The notes beneath the pieces are model-generated. The model made no database searches. It saw only the letters and a list, made by a program, of their open reading frames with translations, and was not told the origin of the DNA. 64,000 nucleotides of DNA from Natronocella acetinitrilica (GTDB lineage: Bacteria > Pseudomonadota > Gammaproteobacteria > Nitrococcales > Aquisalimonadaceae), in assembly GCF_024170285.1 (NCBI RefSeq), contig NZ_JALJXV010000012.1, positions 62,001-126,000 of the forward strand, given 5' to 3'. The position numbers and the translations under genes are program-made. Below are positions 54,173 through 61,746 of the stretch, piece after piece. How positions within the stretch are numbered: position 1 is the first letter of the stretch; every line of letters begins with the position of its first letter.

Positions 54173-54191
54173 TTGAAACGACTTGTTTCAA
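54173..54191. promoter_or_regulatory. Perfect palindrome, candidate activator (UAS) site
   Basis: TTGAAACGACTTGTTTCAA has 7-bp arms around GACTT. It lies about 120-190 bp upstream of both sigma-54 promoters, the normal distance for an enhancer-bound activator acting on both. It also fits the N5 motif assigned above to the IclR protein, so the reader could be either regulator. Confidence 0.65.
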
Positions 54192-54312
54192 AATTCGGAC
54201 GCCTCCCTTTGTCATAGTCCTCCATCTAGAAGCGGTTCTCAGCCAGGGACGCGTCACAAAAAACAATAAATACAGGTTGTTAAGAAATATCGATCTTTGC
54301 GTGCTCTTGAGC

Positions 54313-54328
54313 TGGCCGGGATATTGCA
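54313..54328 (+). promoter_or_regulatory. Sigma-54 (-24/-12) promoter of glcG-SDR
   Basis: TGGCCGGGATATTGCA has TGGC and TTGCA at exact spacing, 48 bases upstream of the glcG start codon. Confidence 0.8.
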
Positions 54329-54376
54329 GCGGAGTCGGGCGAGTCTTTTCCCTGAAACATCGGTGCAGGAGGAGCG

Positions 54377-54802
54377 ATGAGCCAGACCTATACGAAGCAG
54401 ACGCTAACGGTGGAACTCGCCAGCAGCGTGATTCAGAAAGCGATGGACAAGGCCGCCAGCATGGGACACCCCTTCGCTATCGCAGTGGTGGACGAGAGTG
54501 GCGTGCTCAAGGCGTTCTCGCGGATGGACGGAGCACCGCTACTTGCGAATCAGGTTGCGCAGGACAAGGCCTACACGGCCGTCGGCTTCGGCATGCCAAC
54601 AGATCAATGGCACGAATTCATCAAGAATGACCCGCCACTTGCGGCTGGCGCAACCACGGGCATTGATCGCCTGGTGGTGTTTGGCGGTGGCTACCCGATC
54701 AAGGTCGGTGATGCGGTGGTCGGCGCCATTGGTGTGAGTGGTGGACATTACACGCAGGACATGGAAGTTGCGCTTGCAGGACTTGAAGCCGTTGCCGGCT
54801 GA
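54377..54802 (+). CDS. glcG: GlcG/HbpS family (DUF336) protein
   Basis: 141 residues with AGGAGGAG six bases upstream. Family features are the N-terminal helix LASSVIQKAMDKAASMGHPF, AIAVVDESGVLKAFSRMDGA, and the C-terminal PIKVGDAVVGAIGVSGGHYT. GlcG-like proteins occur in glycolate and hydroxy-acid or diol operons and can bind heme or corrinoid; the exact role is unsettled. It is the first gene after a sigma-54 promoter. Confidence 0.9.
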   Translation: MSQTYTKQTLTVELASSVIQKAMDKAASMGHPFAIAVVDESGVLKAFSRMDGAPLLANQVAQDKAYTAVGFGMPTDQWHEFIKNDPPLAAGATTGIDRLVVFGGGYPIKVGDAVVGAIGVSGGHYTQDMEVALAGLEAVAG

Positions 54803-54843
54803 TGCATCGAGAAAAAAAAGATAACGTGACGAGGAGAACAGAC

Positions 54844-55602
54844 ATGGGACGACTCAGTGGCAAGGTTGCCATCATTACGGGCGCCAATGGCGGCATGGGG
54901 CAGGAAGCGGTCAGGATTTTCGCTGGTGAGGGCGCGAGGATCGTCGCCTGTGACGTGGCGGAACCCACTCCGGCACTGCAGACGTTGATCGATCAACATG
55001 AGGTTGCGTACGTGCAGGGCGATCTCTGCGATGAGTCACTTTCGCAGCAGGTGGTGCAAACCGCGCTGGATCGCTTCGGACAACTGGACGTTCTCTACAA
55101 CAACCACGGCATTATGGTCGGCAAGCCTTTCCTGGACACGGAAATGGCGGATTTCGACCGTGTCGTGAGTGTGAATCTGCGTTCGGTGTTCGCGCTGTCC
55201 CTGTATGCCGCGAAAGCGATGTCCACGCGGAACCAGGGCTCAATTATTCATATTTCGAGTGTCGGCGGGATCGTCGGTTTTCCGGGCATGGCCGCCTACG
55301 GGGCGTCGAAGGGAGGGCTGGCACAGCTGGCCCGCTCCATGGCCACTGATCTCGCATCCTACAATATTCGCGTCAACGCCATCTGCCCGGGAGTTGTGGA
55401 TACTCCCATGCCACGACGCTACATCAAGGATGCCGGCGCCGAAGAGAAGGAGACAATGGATGCAATGGCGAACATGCACCTGTTGAAGCGTAACGGTCGG
55501 CCCGAGGAGATTGTCTGGATGGCCGTCTACCTCGCGTCGGATGAGAGCAGCTTCACGACCGGTGCGGTCATTCCGGTGGATGGTGGCCTCACCGCAATCT
55601 AG
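54844..55602 (+). CDS. Short-chain dehydrogenase/reductase
   Basis: 252 residues from MGRLSGKVAIITG, with AGGAG seven bases upstream. NAD motif TGANGGMGQEAVRIF; active-site serine in IIHISSVGGIVGF and YxxxK in MAAYGASKGGLAQLARSMA; C-terminal FTTGAVIPVDGGLTA. An acidic residue after the second strand (VACDVAEP) favours NAD(H). It probably interconverts a hydroxy acid or alcohol of the pathway and its carbonyl. A terminator follows. Confidence 0.92.
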   Translation: MGRLSGKVAIITGANGGMGQEAVRIFAGEGARIVACDVAEPTPALQTLIDQHEVAYVQGDLCDESLSQQVVQTALDRFGQLDVLYNNHGIMVGKPFLDTEMADFDRVVSVNLRSVFALSLYAAKAMSTRNQGSIIHISSVGGIVGFPGMAAYGASKGGLAQLARSMATDLASYNIRVNAICPGVVDTPMPRRYIKDAGAEEKETMDAMANMHLLKRNGRPEEIVWMAVYLASDESSFTTGAVIPVDGGLTAI

Positions 55603-55629
55603 GCTTTTGCTGAAGGGGCGTCCTCCATT

Positions 55630-55650
55630 GCCCCCGGCGTTGCCGGGGGC
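55630..55650 (+). terminator. Rho-independent terminator after the SDR gene
   Basis: A 9-bp all-GC stem gcccccggc / gccgggggc with a 3-nt loop, followed by CCTTTAT. It separates the sigma-54 operon from hupE-scnBAC. Confidence 0.8.
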
Positions 55651-55682
55651 CCTTTATAACCACGCTCTGTCGAGGTGGGGTC

Positions 55683-56327
55683 ATGCGCGACGCGAAGAGT
55701 CGACTCTCTATCTGGCGTGATGTGTGCCTCGTCGGGCTGGTCCTGCTCCCGGCGGTTGCGCTCGCCCATCATCCAATGGGTGGCGGAGTTCCGGACAGTG
55801 CCTGGCGCGGCCTGCTTTCCGGCCTGGGGCACCCCATTATCGGGCTGCAGCATCTATTCTTCATTCTCGCGGTCGCGGCGCTGGCGGTAATGTATCCACG
55901 CCGGGTCGGCGCTCTGACGGCGGTCGGGTTCGTTTTCGCGACGCTCTTGGGAGCCACCACCCACGTCCTGGGTTTCAGCTTTCTGCTGGCGGATTCCCTC
56001 GTTGCGATATCGCTGATCGTTGCCGGGGTTATGCTTGCGTTTCTCACGGGGCTTCGTGCATCAACGCTCGTCATCATGGTTACCGTTTCAGGACTCTTTC
56101 ACGGGCATGCCTATGCCGAGGCCATCATTGGAGCCACCGCCGCGCCGATTCTGGCTTACCTTTTGGGCTTCTCCCTGATGCACCTGTTGCTTATTCTCGG
56201 TGTCGCCGAGGTGGGGCGATGGGCGTATGTAAGAATGCCAGGCATGGGTCGGCGGGTGCTGCGCCTGACGGGCGGTTGCGTGGCCCTTGTCGGTGCGGGA
56301 GTCGGCGGACTGCTGCTTTTCGGCTGA
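55683..56327 (+). CDS. hupE: HupE/UreJ-family Ni/Co transporter
   Basis: 214 residues, signal-like N-terminus ending VALAHH, then about six membrane helices. The HupE motif appears as GLGHPIIGLQHLFFILAVAA. A second histidine-bearing helix is VTVSGLFHGHAYAEAI. HupE/UreJ proteins admit nickel or cobalt. Placement directly before a cobalt-type nitrile-hydratase-family enzyme suggests cobalt supply. It follows a terminator, so it may have its own unrecognised promoter. Confidence 0.85.
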   Translation: MRDAKSRLSIWRDVCLVGLVLLPAVALAHHPMGGGVPDSAWRGLLSGLGHPIIGLQHLFFILAVAALAVMYPRRVGALTAVGFVFATLLGATTHVLGFSFLLADSLVAISLIVAGVMLAFLTGLRASTLVIMVTVSGLFHGHAYAEAIIGATAAPILAYLLGFSLMHLLLILGVAEVGRWAYVRMPGMGRRVLRLTGGCVALVGAGVGGLLLFG

Positions 56328-56357
56328 TCAGCGAATTGAACGGATGAGGTGAAGACG

Positions 56358-56684
56358 GTGACCGTGGAGCGGAGAGTCAATGATGTTGGCGGGCTTGATG
56401 GCGGTGCAATTGATCGCCACGAGCACCCGAAAACGCTTTTCGAGCAGCGCGTGGATGCTCTGGTGATGCTGTTGATTCATCCGGAAATCGGCGCGTTCAA
56501 AGTCGATGCGTTGCGCCGCATGGTTGAGCAGAATAGCGCTGAAGACTATGCGACGCTTGGCTACTACCAGAAGTGGGTGCGTGCGGTCAGGGATTTGCTG
56601 ATCGAGCAGGAGATACTGACGCCCGAGGAAATCGAGAAAAAGCTTGCCGAAGTGCGCGCCCGATATGCAGAGGGAGGTTCATAG
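56358..56684 (+). CDS. scnB: Thiocyanate hydrolase beta-type subunit (NHase beta N-terminal half)
   Basis: 108 residues from GTG 56358, with GAGG eight bases upstream (GTG 56349 is possible). It matches the N-terminal, helical half of nitrile hydratase beta: DVGGLDGGAIDRHEHPKTLF, then FKVDALRRMVEQNSAEDYAT and YYQKWVRAVRDLLIEQEIL. In thiocyanate hydrolase this half is a separate gene, scnB, as here. It starts the three-gene set scnB-scnA-scnC. Shorter than the Thiobacillus subunit. Confidence 0.75.
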   Translation: MTVERRVNDVGGLDGGAIDRHEHPKTLFEQRVDALVMLLIHPEIGAFKVDALRRMVEQNSAEDYATLGYYQKWVRAVRDLLIEQEILTPEEIEKKLAEVRARYAEGGS

Positions 56685-56686
56685 CC

Positions 56687-56998
56687 ATGAGCACCTCACG
56701 CGGCCCGCTGCTGACGGGGGCTCGAGTTACAGTGCGCACCGGGCCCCCCGAAGCCCATTGCAGAACACCTGCCTATCTTCGTGGCAAACAGGGTGAGGTA
56801 ATGGAGGTACTTGGCTCTTACCGGAATCCATCACTGCTCGCCTTCAATAAACCGGGTCTGCCCCGGCTGCGGCTCTACAGAGTGCGATTTCCGAGGCAGA
56901 CCCTCTGGCCGCAGACGCCAGGCAACAGCGCGGACAGCGTGGTCGCCGATCTCTATGAGCACTGGCTGATTCCAAGCGAGGACAACGCCAATGGCTGA
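56687..56998 (+). CDS. scnA: Thiocyanate hydrolase alpha-type subunit (NHase beta C-terminal half)
   Basis: 103 residues, 2 bases after scnB with AGGGAGG upstream. It matches the SH3-like C-terminal half of nitrile hydratase beta (VTVRTGPPEAHCRTPAYLRG, KQGEVMEVLGSYRNPSLLAF, RLRLYRVRFP, DLYEHWLIP). A separate start codon and strong ribosome site show that the split from scnB is genuine rather than a frameshift. It overlaps scnC by 8 bases. Confidence 0.78.
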   Translation: MSTSRGPLLTGARVTVRTGPPEAHCRTPAYLRGKQGEVMEVLGSYRNPSLLAFNKPGLPRLRLYRVRFPRQTLWPQTPGNSADSVVADLYEHWLIPSEDNANG

Positions 56999-57644
56999 AC
57001 ATCATCATCACGACCATGCGCATGCCCATGCGCCGATCGAAGACCCTCGTGGACCGGATACCGAAGATGAGTTCCTGGAGATCGCGCTCCGCGAATTGCT
57101 GGTCGAGCGCGGAGTCCTGTCGGCTGGCGCGGTGCATCAGCAGATCGACGCAATGGAGAGTCGGAATCCGGTCCTGGGAGCCATGGCTGTGGCACGTGCC
57201 TGGGCCGATCCGGCATTCCATGAGGCCCTTCTGTCCAATCCATTGGAGACTCTTGAACAGGCTTTTGACCTTCCGATGAGTGGGCCTGTGGAACTGAAGG
57301 TTCTGGTGAACACGCCTGAGGTGCACAACGTTGTCGTCTGCACGCTGTGCTCTTGCTACCCCCGAATGCTGCTGGGTCCTCCTCCAGCCTGGTATAGAGC
57401 GTCCGCCTACCGTTCACGGATTGTCAGGGAGCCGCGTGCCGTTCTCAGTGAATTCGGACTCGAGTTGCCGGAAGACGTCGAAGTGCGGGTCTCCGACTCA
57501 ACCGCAGACATGCGCTACCTGGTCTTGCCACTTCGCCCGGCAGGAACGGATGGTTGGAGCATGGAGGCGCTTTCAAGTCTGGTCACCCGTGACTGCATGA
57601 TTGGCACCGGGGTTCCGCGGGCCGCGAGTACCGTAGACAGCTAG
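56991..57644 (+). CDS. scnC: Thiocyanate hydrolase gamma-type subunit (Co-type NHase alpha)
   Basis: 217 residues. A natural His-rich start (HHHHDHAHAHA, 4-14) precedes the nitrile hydratase alpha fold. The metal claw is VVCTLCSC with Cys at 117, 120 and 122; Thr in CTLC marks a cobalt rather than iron centre. Arg125 (CYPR) occupies the position that is aromatic in many nitrile hydratases and Arg in thiocyanate hydrolase. PPAWYRASAYRSRIVREPRA and VTRDCMIGTGVP are family blocks. Thiocyanate hydrolase makes carbonyl sulfide and ammonia; a nitrile hydratase role (nitrile to amide) remains possible. Confidence 0.78.
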   Translation: MAEHHHHDHAHAHAPIEDPRGPDTEDEFLEIALRELLVERGVLSAGAVHQQIDAMESRNPVLGAMAVARAWADPAFHEALLSNPLETLEQAFDLPMSGPVELKVLVNTPEVHNVVVCTLCSCYPRMLLGPPPAWYRASAYRSRIVREPRAVLSEFGLELPEDVEVRVSDSTADMRYLVLPLRPAGTDGWSMEALSSLVTRDCMIGTGVPRAASTVDS

Positions 57645-57737
57645 GGCCGACAATGATGGTCTGCGGCCGGGCCCGCCTGCACCCTTGAGGCCCGCGCAAG
57701 GAATCCACTCCGAAGATGCACCCAAGAGCCCTGCCTT

Positions 57738-58142
57738 ATGCTCACAGAAGTCCACCACATCGCCTTTGCAGTTCGCGACCTTGAGGCTGGTATCACTCTG
57801 TTCCGAAGGCTCACGGGTCGCGACGTGTGCTGGCGCGGTCCGGTGGCTACGCGGGGCGCGGAAGTCGCGGTGTTCAGACTCGATAACATGAACATTGAGG
57901 TGGTCTCGCCCACTGACCCCGAGGGCTCGCTGGCCCGCTACATCGAGGAACGGGGGGAGGGCTTCTTTCATATGGCGTTCGCCGTGGATGATGTCGATCG
58001 CGCGCGCACCCAACTCCAGGCTGATGGCCTGGCCTTCCGCGGCGAGCCTTACGTGGCGTTCCGGGATTGGCGCATCGCCTACCTCGACCCGTCCGATACC
58101 GCAGGCATACCCATGCACATCATCGCCAGGGACGCCTCCTGA
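57738..58142 (+). CDS. VOC/glyoxalase superfamily protein
   Basis: 134 residues with the paired betaalphabetabetabeta modules of the vicinal-oxygen-chelate fold. The opening is LTEVHHIAFAVRDLEAGITL, the second module HMAFAVDDVDRARTQLQADG, and the end GIPMHIIARD. It resembles methylmalonyl-CoA epimerase and lactoylglutathione lyase members. It follows scnC by 93 bases on the same strand; a link to the pathway is only positional. Confidence 0.85.
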   Translation: MLTEVHHIAFAVRDLEAGITLFRRLTGRDVCWRGPVATRGAEVAVFRLDNMNIEVVSPTDPEGSLARYIEERGEGFFHMAFAVDDVDRARTQLQADGLAFRGEPYVAFRDWRIAYLDPSDTAGIPMHIIARDAS

Positions 58143-58251
58143 TGGACTAACCTCACCAGGTTGGCGCCCAGGCTCCTCATTTCTAACTCAACTCGAAGGC
58201 TTCGGGGCTGACTCCGCGCAGATACAGGTACCGTTCTCGATTGCCTGTCAG

Positions 58252-58665
58252 CGGTCATCCATTAATCCCCACTGGGAGGTGCGGAGGCTGCCATGGTGGG
58301 CCAACGGTGACTCCCAGCTCTCGCAGAGCGCCCTCGAGGCTATTGAGAATGAGCTTCAAGCGGATAATGGGGAAATCCTGATATCGGCAATCTCTGCGTG
58401 GCAGATTGCGCTGCTGGTGGAGAAGGAGCGCCTCACGCTATCGATGGCCACTGACGACTGGCTGGATACCGTCGAGGAGATTGAGGGGGGTCGCTTTGTC
58501 GCTGTCGACGCTGCCACGGCGGTTGAGTCAAACCGGCTCCCCGGAAAGTTCCACAAAGACCCGGCAGATCGGATGATCGTGGCATTGGCCAGACACTACA
58601 ACGCTGAGCTGATTACGGCGGACGAAAAGATTACAGCCTACCGGCACGTCAAAACGATCTGGTAG
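58252..58665 (+). pseudogene. Degenerate VapC-type PIN toxin
   Basis: The frame from about 58292 reads WWANGDSQLSQSALEAIENE, ISAISAWQIALLVEKERLTL and KDPADRMIVALARHYNAELI, ending YRHVKTIW: a clear PIN-domain protein. The N-terminal strand that should be LLDTHVxLWW is replaced by SINPHWEVRRLPWW, which loses the first catalytic Asp and any good start codon. No antitoxin gene precedes it. I regard it as a decayed toxin gene. Confidence 0.7.
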
Positions 58666-59248
58666 CGGAACTCGCGAGAAAAAAGCTGCCTGATGGCGCG
58701 TATGCAGCCCTTGAAGGGCTCCCGGGGGCAAGCTTATGCGGCGACATCCACGTTGGAAACGGACGCATAAAACTGGATCGACGTGTCTGCAGAAACAATG
58801 TGTTGTAGATGGTGATTAGACTGGCGTAATCAATGATTTAACACATAAAGCCGGATTCTGTGGCGAATGGGCGCGTAAAGCTGTATTCTTAAAAAATAAT
58901 TTAAAACAATGTCTTATGTAAACATTTTCCTTCTCTGATTCGACTCTTCCTCCTCGGCCTCTGCTCCGTGTGCAGAGGCCATCATCTCAAGTTTCGAATG
59001 GTTCGAGAATCGCCGGGCAGGTCAGCCATACTAGCGATCTTTACCATTTTCGCCCGCCAATGGGCCGAACGTGCAACTGCCGAACGTCACTCGGGATGGC
59101 AGTTGGCCGGTCACGGCATCACGCTCCTTGGTGGCATTTCAATCCTGCTTCTCGGTATCACTCTATTCATGGCGGCCGCTGCTGCGCCGGCAACAGCACC
59201 GTTGTTCATGACGCCCCGAGGATAACGGACGTTATGCTGAAATGGCTG
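58666..59248. other. A+T-rich gene-poor stretch with repeat remnants
   Basis: 583 bases. It contains three imperfect copies of an IS21-end-like repeat (listed) and a hairpin ggcctctgc-N7-gcagaggcc at 58956-58980. A short frame at 58968-59225 has one hydrophobic stretch but no ribosome site or family. Nothing else is seen. Confidence 0.5.
58764..58888. repeat. Three imperfect repeats resembling an IS21-family end
   Basis: cgcataaaactggatcg (58764), cacataaagccggattc (58842) and cgcgtaaagctgtattc (58872) share a core of the form TAAA-x-C-x-G-x-ATT. IS21-type elements carry such multiple terminal repeats. No transposase is left nearby, so this would be a remnant. Confidence 0.4.
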
Positions 59249-60295
59249 TCAGTGGAGCGGTTGAGCGAGATAAGCCTTCATCGCCGGGCTCTGCCAGTCG
59301 ACGAAACCGCTCTCGGTGCGCTTGACCAAAATGACCTTGAGATCATGGCTGGCAGCAAATGCCGCAGCGTCTGAGCCCAGCACCAGCAGCCCAGTGGAGT
59401 ATGCGTCAGCCAACGCGGCCGAATCATTGAGCACCGTTGCAGATACCAGCGCATGATCGACGGGCTGACCGGTTCTTGGATCAATAACATGCGTGTAGCG
59501 TCGACCGTCACGCTCGATAAAGTCGCGATAACTGCCGGATGTTGCCACCGCGATGTCAGTGACAGGGATGATCGTATAGGGCTGACGCAGGACTGCCGAG
59601 TCCGGCACCTCAAGTGCCACCTGCCAGGGGCGGTCATTAGCCCGCAGGCCACGAGCGTACATGTCCCCGCCAACCTTGATGAGGTAGTGCGTAATACCCT
59701 GGTCGTCCAGATATCGAGCAACCTCATCCACACCATGGCCCTTGGCGATGGCCGAAAGGTCGAGGCGGAACATGCCGAGCCTGCGCGCCGTAAGCCTCTG
59801 CTCATCGAGCTCAAGGTGTTCATACCCGGCATGGCGCACGGCGGATGCGAGCTGGTAGTCTCCGGGCGCTCCGTCTACCTCGCCGGCCGGTCCGAACCCC
59901 CAAAGGTCGATCAGTTCTCCGATGGTCATGTCGAAGGCACCATCGGTCTCGCGGGCGATCCGTTGCCCGGTAGCGAGAACGTCGAACAGTGGATCCGATA
60001 CCGCCATCCATTCCCCCTCAGGGTGCCGGGACAGGCGATTGAGTTCGGAGTCCTCGCGCCATGTGGACATCTGCCGGTCAACCCGATCGAAGATCACCCG
60101 AATGTCGGCGTGCATGGATTCCAGGCGGCCGTCAGCCCCATCCGGGCGCAGACTGATTTCGTAATGGGTGCCGAACGTGTGGCCACGGAGCACCGAGATC
60201 TCGCCGGACTCGCCGACAGCCTCGGAACCAATTGCAACGACCCCGCTCAGCAACAGCGGTGCCATGACGCCGATCGCGACAAAGCCGAGTTTCAT
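59249..60295 (-). CDS. apbE: FAD:protein FMN transferase
   Basis: 348 residues from MKLGFVAIGVMAPLL, with AAGG upstream of ATG 60295. A signal/lipoprotein-like N-terminus precedes the ApbE fold: DRVDRQMSTWREDSELNRLS, HYLIKVGGDMYARG, YTHVIDPRTGQPVDHAL and NDSAALADAYSTGLLVLGSD. ApbE attaches FMN from FAD to a Thr of target proteins outside the cytoplasm. The b5-FMN protein three genes away carries the target motif, so they likely work together. Confidence 0.92.
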   Translation of the reverse strand: MKLGFVAIGVMAPLLLSGVVAIGSEAVGESGEISVLRGHTFGTHYEISLRPDGADGRLESMHADIRVIFDRVDRQMSTWREDSELNRLSRHPEGEWMAVSDPLFDVLATGQRIARETDGAFDMTIGELIDLWGFGPAGEVDGAPGDYQLASAVRHAGYEHLELDEQRLTARRLGMFRLDLSAIAKGHGVDEVARYLDDQGITHYLIKVGGDMYARGLRANDRPWQVALEVPDSAVLRQPYTIIPVTDIAVATSGSYRDFIERDGRRYTHVIDPRTGQPVDHALVSATVLNDSAALADAYSTGLLVLGSDAAAFAASHDLKVILVKRTESGFVDWQSPAMKAYLAQPLH

Positions 60296-60429
60296 CCGAA
60301 ATCCTTGTCCGAGCCTATTGTCGACTCGTGTTATAGGTCGTTGATAAGCTGGAGTGAAATGACTTGTAGACATTAGCATGCCGTCAAGTTCACTCAACAA
60401 TGCAGGCGGCAGGGGGGATAGCGTCGGGC

Positions 60430-61746
60430 ATGGATGGGATGGGGGAAAGGATACGCGCGTATGTCCGGCCCGGGGATGCCCTGTTGGGCATTCTGCTCGC
60501 GCTGCCGCTCGTGCTGGCGTGGCCAGATGCTGGACGACTGGTCGGGGCAAGCGCTTGGCTCCATGAGGCGGGGCGCCTCGCCGGCGTCCTTGGCCTCTCG
60601 ATGATGGTGGTCGCGGCGCTGCTCAGCGCACGCATACCCGTGATCGAGCGTTGGTTCGGAGGCCTGCCGCGACTGTGGTGGCTGCATCGCGGGATCGGCT
60701 ACGCCGCGTTCATTCTGATCATGCTGCATGTCCTACTGCTCGCATTTGCCGCCCTCGATGTGTCGCTCGATGCAGCGATTGCGACGCTCTTCCCGCCACT
60801 GTCGGCGCTTGCGATCTGGGCCGGCTGGGTCGCCTGGGCCTTGCTGCTGATCGCGATCTGGCCGACGCTTGGCGCAACCGCCCAGATCAACTACCAACGC
60901 TGGAAAGGGTTGCACCTGCTCGCAGCTGGCGCTCTTTTGCTCGCCCTCGCCCATGGACTCTGGCTCGCGCCGCAGGATGCACTTTGGTGGCTGCTCGGTG
61001 CCCTGGGAGTCGCTGCCATCGGCTGGCGCAAGCTGCTGTCGCCCCTGGTTGCCCGGCGACTTCACGAAGTCACCGCAGTGGAGCGGATCGCCACCGACGT
61101 GGTGGAGATCAGCCTGCAGCCACTGCAGGGGCGCATGCGGTACGAGGCTGGCCAGTTCGTCTACCTTGCGCCGCTCGATCCGGCCATCTCGGCCGGATAC
61201 GGTGAGGAGCATCCGTACACCATCGCCTCGGCACCCGGCGATGATTTGGTGCGCATCGGCATCAAGGATCTGGGCGATGCCAGCCACGCCCTGCAGGACG
61301 TCTCCCTCGGCAGCAAGGCCTGGCTCGAAGGTCCCTATGGGGATCTACTCAAACCGCTGGACCCCTCACGCCGGCAGCTTTGGATTGGTGGCGGAATCGG
61401 CATTACGCCATTCGTCAGCGGAGCTCGCGCCCGGGCGCGGCGGGGAGTTGCCGGGATGACCCACGCTCACCTCTTCTACCTGGCTGATCGACCGGAACGG
61501 GCCTACTATCTGGACATGATCGCAGGCATTGCAAACGACACGGTCGAACTCGACGTGACCGTGCACTACTTCAGCGAGCTGGGCCCGGTGACCGCCGCGT
61601 TCCTGCAGGAGCACTGCGAGGATTGCGCCGCCCGCGAGGCGTTCATCTGCGGACCGCCGGCGATGATCGCGCACGTCAGGAAGGTGCTTGAAGCGATTGG
61701 TATACCGCGTCATCGCATTCATGCAGAGGTCTTCGATTTCCTGTGA
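60430..61746 (+). CDS. Ferric reductase-like flavoprotein (membrane heme + FAD/NAD domains)
   Basis: 438 residues from ATG 60430 (purine-rich GGGGGGA upstream; ATG 60400 is open too). Six membrane segments with histidines typical of the ferric-reductase domain (WWLHRGIGYAAFILIMLHVL; RWKGLHLLAAGALLLALAHG) are followed by a FAD domain (RYEAGQFVYLAPLD, EEHPYTIASAPGDD) and a NAD domain (WIGGGIGITPFVSG, FICGPPAMIAHVRKVL). It would carry electrons from NAD(P)H across the membrane. It overlaps the b5-FMN gene by 4 bases, so the partner is clear. Confidence 0.9.
   Translation: MDGMGERIRAYVRPGDALLGILLALPLVLAWPDAGRLVGASAWLHEAGRLAGVLGLSMMVVAALLSARIPVIERWFGGLPRLWWLHRGIGYAAFILIMLHVLLLAFAALDVSLDAAIATLFPPLSALAIWAGWVAWALLLIAIWPTLGATAQINYQRWKGLHLLAAGALLLALAHGLWLAPQDALWWLLGALGVAAIGWRKLLSPLVARRLHEVTAVERIATDVVEISLQPLQGRMRYEAGQFVYLAPLDPAISAGYGEEHPYTIASAPGDDLVRIGIKDLGDASHALQDVSLGSKAWLEGPYGDLLKPLDPSRRQLWIGGGIGITPFVSGARARARRGVAGMTHAHLFYLADRPERAYYLDMIAGIANDTVELDVTVHYFSELGPVTAAFLQEHCEDCAAREAFICGPPAMIAHVRKVLEAIGIPRHRIHAEVFDFL

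Larger units (their letters stand above)
53873..54376. promoter_or_regulatory. Divergent control region, TRAP operon / glcG-SDR
   Basis: 504 bases without a credible gene. It carries two divergent sigma-54 promoters and a perfect palindrome between them, all listed. Extra TGAAAC half-sites occur at 54106 and 54127. This is the central switch of the sigma-54 regulon. Confidence 0.75.

Noticed and set aside
56358-56998. scnB and scnA as one nitrile hydratase beta gene broken by a frameshift
   Set aside because: scnA has its own strong ribosome site and start right after the scnB stop, and the same split is normal in thiocyanate hydrolase.
58968-59225. 85-codon frame with one hydrophobic stretch
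   Set aside because: It starts inside a hairpin arm, lacks a ribosome site and has no family resemblance; left as undetermined.
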